Of a stretch of DNA of 64,000 nucleotides, positions 61,048 to 64,000 are shown in pieces. The notes beneath the pieces are model-generated. The model did no database searches. It was not told the DNA's origin and saw nothing but the letters and a program-made list of their open reading frames with translations. Location: the NCBI GenBank assembly GCA_900110595.1, contig FOEZ01000020.1, positions 1 through 64,000 on the forward strand, written 5' to 3'. The DNA comes from Arthrobacter sp. OV608 (GTDB taxonomy: Bacteria; Actinomycetota; Actinomycetes; Actinomycetales; Micrococcaceae). The position numbers were made by a program, and so were the translations under genes. Position 1 is the stretch's first letter, and every line of letters starts with the position of its first letter.

Positions 61048-62266
61048 GTTCGGCGACCTGCCCGTCATCAAGCACGACACCGAACGCCAGGTCGTAGTCC
61101 GCCAAGTCCCGCAGCCCCGTTGTCTCGCCCACCGGGTGAGGGGTTTGGAAGGCCTTCCGCAGTGCCCTTGCCGCCTCGACGTGCTCGGGGTCGGTGATCG
61201 TCAGGCCGCTGCCCCAGGACCGGGGATGGGCCCCGACGGATCTGCCGTCCAGGCTGATCGTGACGGATTCGAGGTTGGCGGTGACGTCGACGAACCTGCC
61301 GATGGCCTGCGGGTGGACCGAGTAGTCGTTGGATCCCATCCGGACGTAGTAGTCCCGCGGGAGTCGAACCCTTGAGGTGAAGCCGGTGGCCGGTGGAACC
61401 GGTGGCAGTGCCAGCATCGCCGCTTTGTCCGCAGCGAGCAGGTCCGTCGGGCGGGCGCCGGTCCGCCGGACCAGCCGGGCGTTGGCCTTCGGCAGCCACT
61501 GCCCGAGCTGGGTGTTGAAGTCCTCCGGGGAGGCGAAGACCCTGCCCGGCAGGAAGGAAGTCTCCAGGAACTGGTTGGCCCGCTCGACCACGCCCTTGCT
61601 CTCCGGATCGTAGGGCTTGACCGGCACGATCCGGGTGGCCAACACCCCGGCGAACGCTGCGACTCCGGCGGCGTAGCTGTTCCGCCGGCCGATGCCGGTC
61701 TCGTTGTCCCAGATCAGCCTGCGTGGAACCGCACCCAGGGATCCGAGCAGCTCCCACATTCCGGCCAGCAGGTCCCCGGTCATCCTCGACGGGATCATCC
61801 GGGCCATGATGAACCGTGAATGCGAGGACACCATCACCAGGACTGGCAATACCTTGGCTTTGCCGGCACCGACGGGTATCCGCACCTCGGGGAACCACAG
61901 ATCGCACTGCGCCTGATCACCGGGCTCATACGTGATCCGGTCAGCTGGATCAGCCGGGGCATACTCGGGCCGGATCCGGGCAACATTCTCCCGGAACCAG
62001 GCCGCAGACCCACGCTAGCCCACCCGTTCAGCCAACACCGTCGCCGGCATCCGCGGTTTCTCCAGCAGCAGCGCACGAATAGCCGGTTCCACAGCCTTAA
62101 TCCCGGAGTCCTGCGCCGCCCGAACGTAAGTTGGCGGACCCTCGGAGCTGACCGCCTTCGCAACCGTGTTCCTGGAGATCCCCAACCGCGCCGCTATTGA
62201 CCTCATCGACTCAGCCTCGGCCAGATGCAACCGCCGAATAAGCGCCCAATCCTTCACTGTAATCAC
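61034..62266 (-). pseudogene. istA: IS21 transposase IstA, interrupted by an amber stop
   Basis: The frame encodes an N-terminal helix-turn-helix (LHLAEAESMRSIAARLGISRNTVAKAV), a DDE integrase core (Asp in GDQAQCDLWFPEV, Asp in RRLIWDNETG, Glu in ESKGVVERANQFLE) and the C-terminal DNA-binding part. An in-frame TAG at 62015-62017 falls after LAERVG, where relatives usually have Trp, consistent with a TGG to TAG change. No frameshift accompanies it; the frame stays open on both sides. GTG at 62266 is the likely start. Full-length transposase is not expected unless the stop is suppressed or is a sequence error. Confidence 0.82.
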
Positions 62267-62280
62267 CCACCCAATCGTTT

Positions 62281-62339
62281 GGAACGGGTGGCTCACTTTT
62301 CAACCGTCACAATGGCTCACTTTTCGACCGTCACCGACA
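62281..62339. repeat. IS21 right terminal repeats
   Basis: Two copies of GGCTCACTTTTC (around 62290-62301 and 62314-62325) mirror the left end. Confidence 0.75.
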
Positions 62340-62344
62340 AACGT
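62340..62344. repeat. IS21 target-site duplication, right copy (AACGT)
   Basis: Identical to 60191-60195. Confidence 0.85.
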
Positions 62345-63286
62345 ACAGGACCTCGGTGAAGTCCTCAGACGGCGTAAACTTGGAGTGCGTGTTGTGTGTG
62401 AATTGATCGGGCGGCCAGTTGGAATGTGGTCCAGGGTGCTGGGCCGCACTCAACTTAGCAGGCTACGTCCCCCATTGCGGCGTCATCACGAGACAAAGCC
62501 CACGGACCCTAGGCGACCATAATCCGCCAGCCTCTACGAAGAACCCGAAGAACCAAGTTTTTATTCGTGGAGATTAAGTTGCCGAGCTGGAGAGATTTCG
62601 GGTCCCCGTTCACCGTGTGGGCGAATCCTGTCGTTAGGGACTCCAGCCGCGTCGAAGCCGCTGGGGATGGCGGTCTTTTAGCCGCATGGCACAGCACCCT
62701 CGGACAGACGTAGCGGATTGATTATCCTTAGCAGGTGGAGGAATGCTTAGCCACGCGGCAGGCTCCGGGTCTCTCCGCCGTCGAGAATCCTCCCCGGATT
62801 TCTTCCCTACCCGCTTCGGGCGGTCCTGGAGGGGCAGCGATACCGACGTAGAACGCAGCGGAGCAGGAAACGATTAGGATGCTTATCGGATTTGGCTCAG
62901 CAGGCCGCGGTGGGCACGGAAGGATTGTACCGATCAGCGACCCGCCGCATAGGTCCAGTGGTCAAGAAACCCTGCACGCTGCTAGCTCCGAGGCACCAGA
63001 GGGAAGAATCGCGTCAAGCGGAGCATAAGGACGTCCTTTGGACTGAGAAACTTCCCTTGAGGCCCTCGACGCAACTTTATTGCGTCACTTCCAGTCTCTT
63101 GTCAGCAGTCTGCCGGTAGATCGGGGTCTGGTTCCCCGTATCTGGAGCGCTGGGAGAAACTCCGGACACGGCGTTCAGCAACCGTCTCAATCAGCTGCAA
63201 GCGAAACAGAGTCTCCAACTTTACGGTGGGGCAGGGCGATTATCGATGGCATCGGAGGTATGTAAGCCTGCGGCGTACGAACCGGG
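62345..63286. other. Long intergenic region, no gene recognised
   Basis: Nearly 950 bases with no recognisable gene on either strand. Open frames are short, overlapping and without ribosome sites. The sequence may be remnant DNA from earlier rearrangements. Confidence 0.45.
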
Positions 63287-63326
63287 TCAGTGGGCACTGC
63301 GCCGCCTGGTCTGCAGTGCCCACTGA
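63287..63326 (-). terminator. Hairpin terminator candidate after the right-edge hydrolase gene
   Basis: TCAGTGGGCACTGC (63287-63300) and GCAGTGCCCACTGA (63313-63326) form a perfect 14-base stem with a 12-base loop, 25 bases beyond the minus-strand stop at 63351. No T run follows, so it may protect the mRNA end or terminate weakly. Confidence 0.55.
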
Positions 63327-63350
63327 ACATATTTAGGTACGGGGAGTTTG

Positions 63351-64000
63351 TTACTCTTCCGTTCGGACGATGGGGAGTTCGATGTATGACGGGCGGCTGG
63401 TGTCGTGGTAGAGCCGCTGATGTGCGGGGAGGAACTCCGTCCCGGCCTGGTCGCCGGTGTTGAGGTTCCGGTCCCACCGGGGGAAGCAGCTGTTAGTGAT
63501 CTGCACCCTGATTCTGTGTCCGGCGAGGAACACGTTGCTTGTTGACCACAGGTCGATCTCGATCTCCTGGGCCTCGTCTGCACCGCTTTCTATGCGGAGG
63601 ATGCCGTCGGTCAGGTTCAGAGACCGCCCGTCGGGGTCCACGTCGCACAGACGGGCGACCCAGTCCGTCGATGGCGCCGAGCTCTGGACGTGCAGCCGTA
63701 CCCGGATTGGCCCTGTTACCTCAAGGTCCTCATGGAGGACCTCGGAGGTGAAGACGAGCACGTCCGGTCGTGACTCGACCGGTGCTTGGTCATGAGGGCC
63801 CCGTCCTGGTGTGAGGGCCATTGGCCCACCGTACGTGGGGACGGGGTCGGCGGGATCATAGTCGATCTCACTCGGCCCTGCTTCGATGGGCAGTGCCTTC
63901 GGGCTAAGGTCACCATCGGCATGCATGTGCCAGCGCTCGGTGCGGGAGCGTTGCAGGGGCCAGGTTTCCTCGTCGCGCCATTCATTGCGTCCCATCACGA
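63351..64000 (-). CDS. CocE/NonD-family hydrolase, 3' part (continues beyond the window)
   Basis: The C-terminal 216 residues of a second serine hydrolase of the CocE/NonD (peptidase S15) family; the 5' end lies beyond 64000. The visible part is the jelly-roll domain, with MGRNEWRDEETWP, SRPDVLVFTSEVLHEDLEVTGPI, ARLCDVDPDGRSLNLTDGI and SCFPRWDRNLNTGD. It is strikingly similar to the end of the broken gene at 14107-15827, block by block. Unlike that copy, no lesion is seen in the visible part. The Met near the edge is internal, not a start. Confidence 0.85.
   Translation of the reverse strand, partial: VMGRNEWRDEETWPLQRSRTERWHMHADGDLSPKALPIEAGPSEIDYDPADPVPTYGGPMALTPGRGPHDQAPVESRPDVLVFTSEVLHEDLEVTGPIRVRLHVQSSAPSTDWVARLCDVDPDGRSLNLTDGILRIESGADEAQEIEIDLWSTSNVFLAGHRIRVQITNSCFPRWDRNLNTGDQAGTEFLPAHQRLYHDTSRPSYIELPIVRTEE

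Larger units (their letters stand above)
60196..62339 (-). mobile_element. IS21-family insertion sequence
   Basis: A 2144-base element carrying istA and istB on the minus strand. It begins TGTC at 60196 and ends GACA at 62339. The ends carry related inverted repeats: GTCAGCGATGGTCGAAAAG at the left and, in reverse complement, GTCGGTGACGGTCGAAAAG at the right, each followed by an inner second copy of AAAAGTGAGCC. Perfect AACGT duplications flank it. The exact duplication implies a fairly recent insertion, yet istA holds an in-frame TAG. Confidence 0.9.

Noticed and set aside
14663..62017. The two in-frame TAG codons (cocE and istA) as evidence of stop-codon recoding
   Set aside because: The genes are unrelated, one of them also has frameshifts, no suppressor or pyrrolysine gene is seen, and other genes use TAG as a normal stop. 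Independent decay is simpler.
1..64000. CRISPR arrays, rRNA, tRNA genes or a replication origin
   Set aside because: No regularly spaced repeats, no recognisable rRNA or tRNA sequence and no rep/parA genes or iterons were seen.

Overview
The window looks like an accessory, catabolism-rich stretch of a high-GC actinobacterium, most likely a member of the Micrococcaceae close to Arthrobacter/Paenarthrobacter. The reasons are the actinobacterial LeuA, the fused oligopeptide permease/ATPase, PucR- and TetR-type regulators, frequent ATGA stop/start overlaps, GTG and TTG starts, and IS21, IS110, IS481 and IS3 material. The genus is an inference. The density of transporters, CoA-ester enzymes, flavoenzymes and broken mobile elements fits a catabolic plasmid or genomic island. 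No rRNA, tRNA, CRISPR array or replication origin was seen. Layout: (1) 0.4-6.9 kb holds an alcohol/aldehyde oxidation set (MDR reductase and aldehyde dehydrogenase on the minus strand, divergent GMC oxidoreductase) followed by an MFS exporter. (2) 7.0-8.1 kb is a decayed IS3-type transposase. (3) 8.2-15.8 kb is a translationally coupled oligopeptide-type ABC importer (binding lipoprotein, permease, permease-ATPase fusion, second ATPase) ending in a CocE/NonD hydrolase gene broken by two frameshifts and an amber stop. (4) 15.9-18.1 kb is a mobile-element graveyard: IS110 transposase, tyrosine integrase and an IS481 5' end, all defective. (5) 18.3-37.7 kb is a catabolic region. It has a nitrilase-type amidase, hot-dog thioesterase, cupin, two related DAO-type flavin oxidases, a PucR regulator, a NodB-fold amidohydrolase, an adenylate kinase, two near-duplicate MaoC hydratases, an AMP-forming acyl-CoA ligase, nitronate monooxygenase, SDR, a citrate-synthase-like lyase, a Nudix hydrolase and a fused FAD/Fe-S 2-hydroxyacid dehydrogenase. 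(6) 38.2-39.9 kb is leuA, followed by a MarR remnant. (7) 40.6-59.6 kb is a large beta-oxidation-like regulon. It contains a fused hydratase/dehydrogenase, TetR repressor, paired acyl-CoA dehydrogenases, two enoyl-CoA hydratases, CaiB-type CoA transferase, nitroreductase, two thiolases, EtfBA, a b561-like membrane cytochrome, a double-hot-dog thioesterase, a second citrate-synthase-like lyase and an SDR. (8) 60.2-62.3 kb is an IS21 element with an exact 5-bp target duplication. (9) The right edge carries the 3' part of a second CocE/NonD hydrolase on the minus strand. How the parts may work together (inference): region 5 reads as a pathway for a nitrogen-containing compound that is deaminated or amide-hydrolysed, activated to a CoA ester by the AMP-forming ligase (with adenylate kinase recycling AMP), hydrated by MaoC enzymes and cleaved by the citrate-synthase-like lyase. 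Region 7 reads as a complete side-chain or ring-opened acid beta-oxidation. In it, two heteromeric-type acyl-CoA dehydrogenases hand electrons to EtfBA and probably on to the membrane quinone pool through the adjacent cytochrome b. Six related dyad sites (TTG-N5-CA core) lie upstream of the transcription units of region 7, including tetR itself, and suggest that these units form one regulon.
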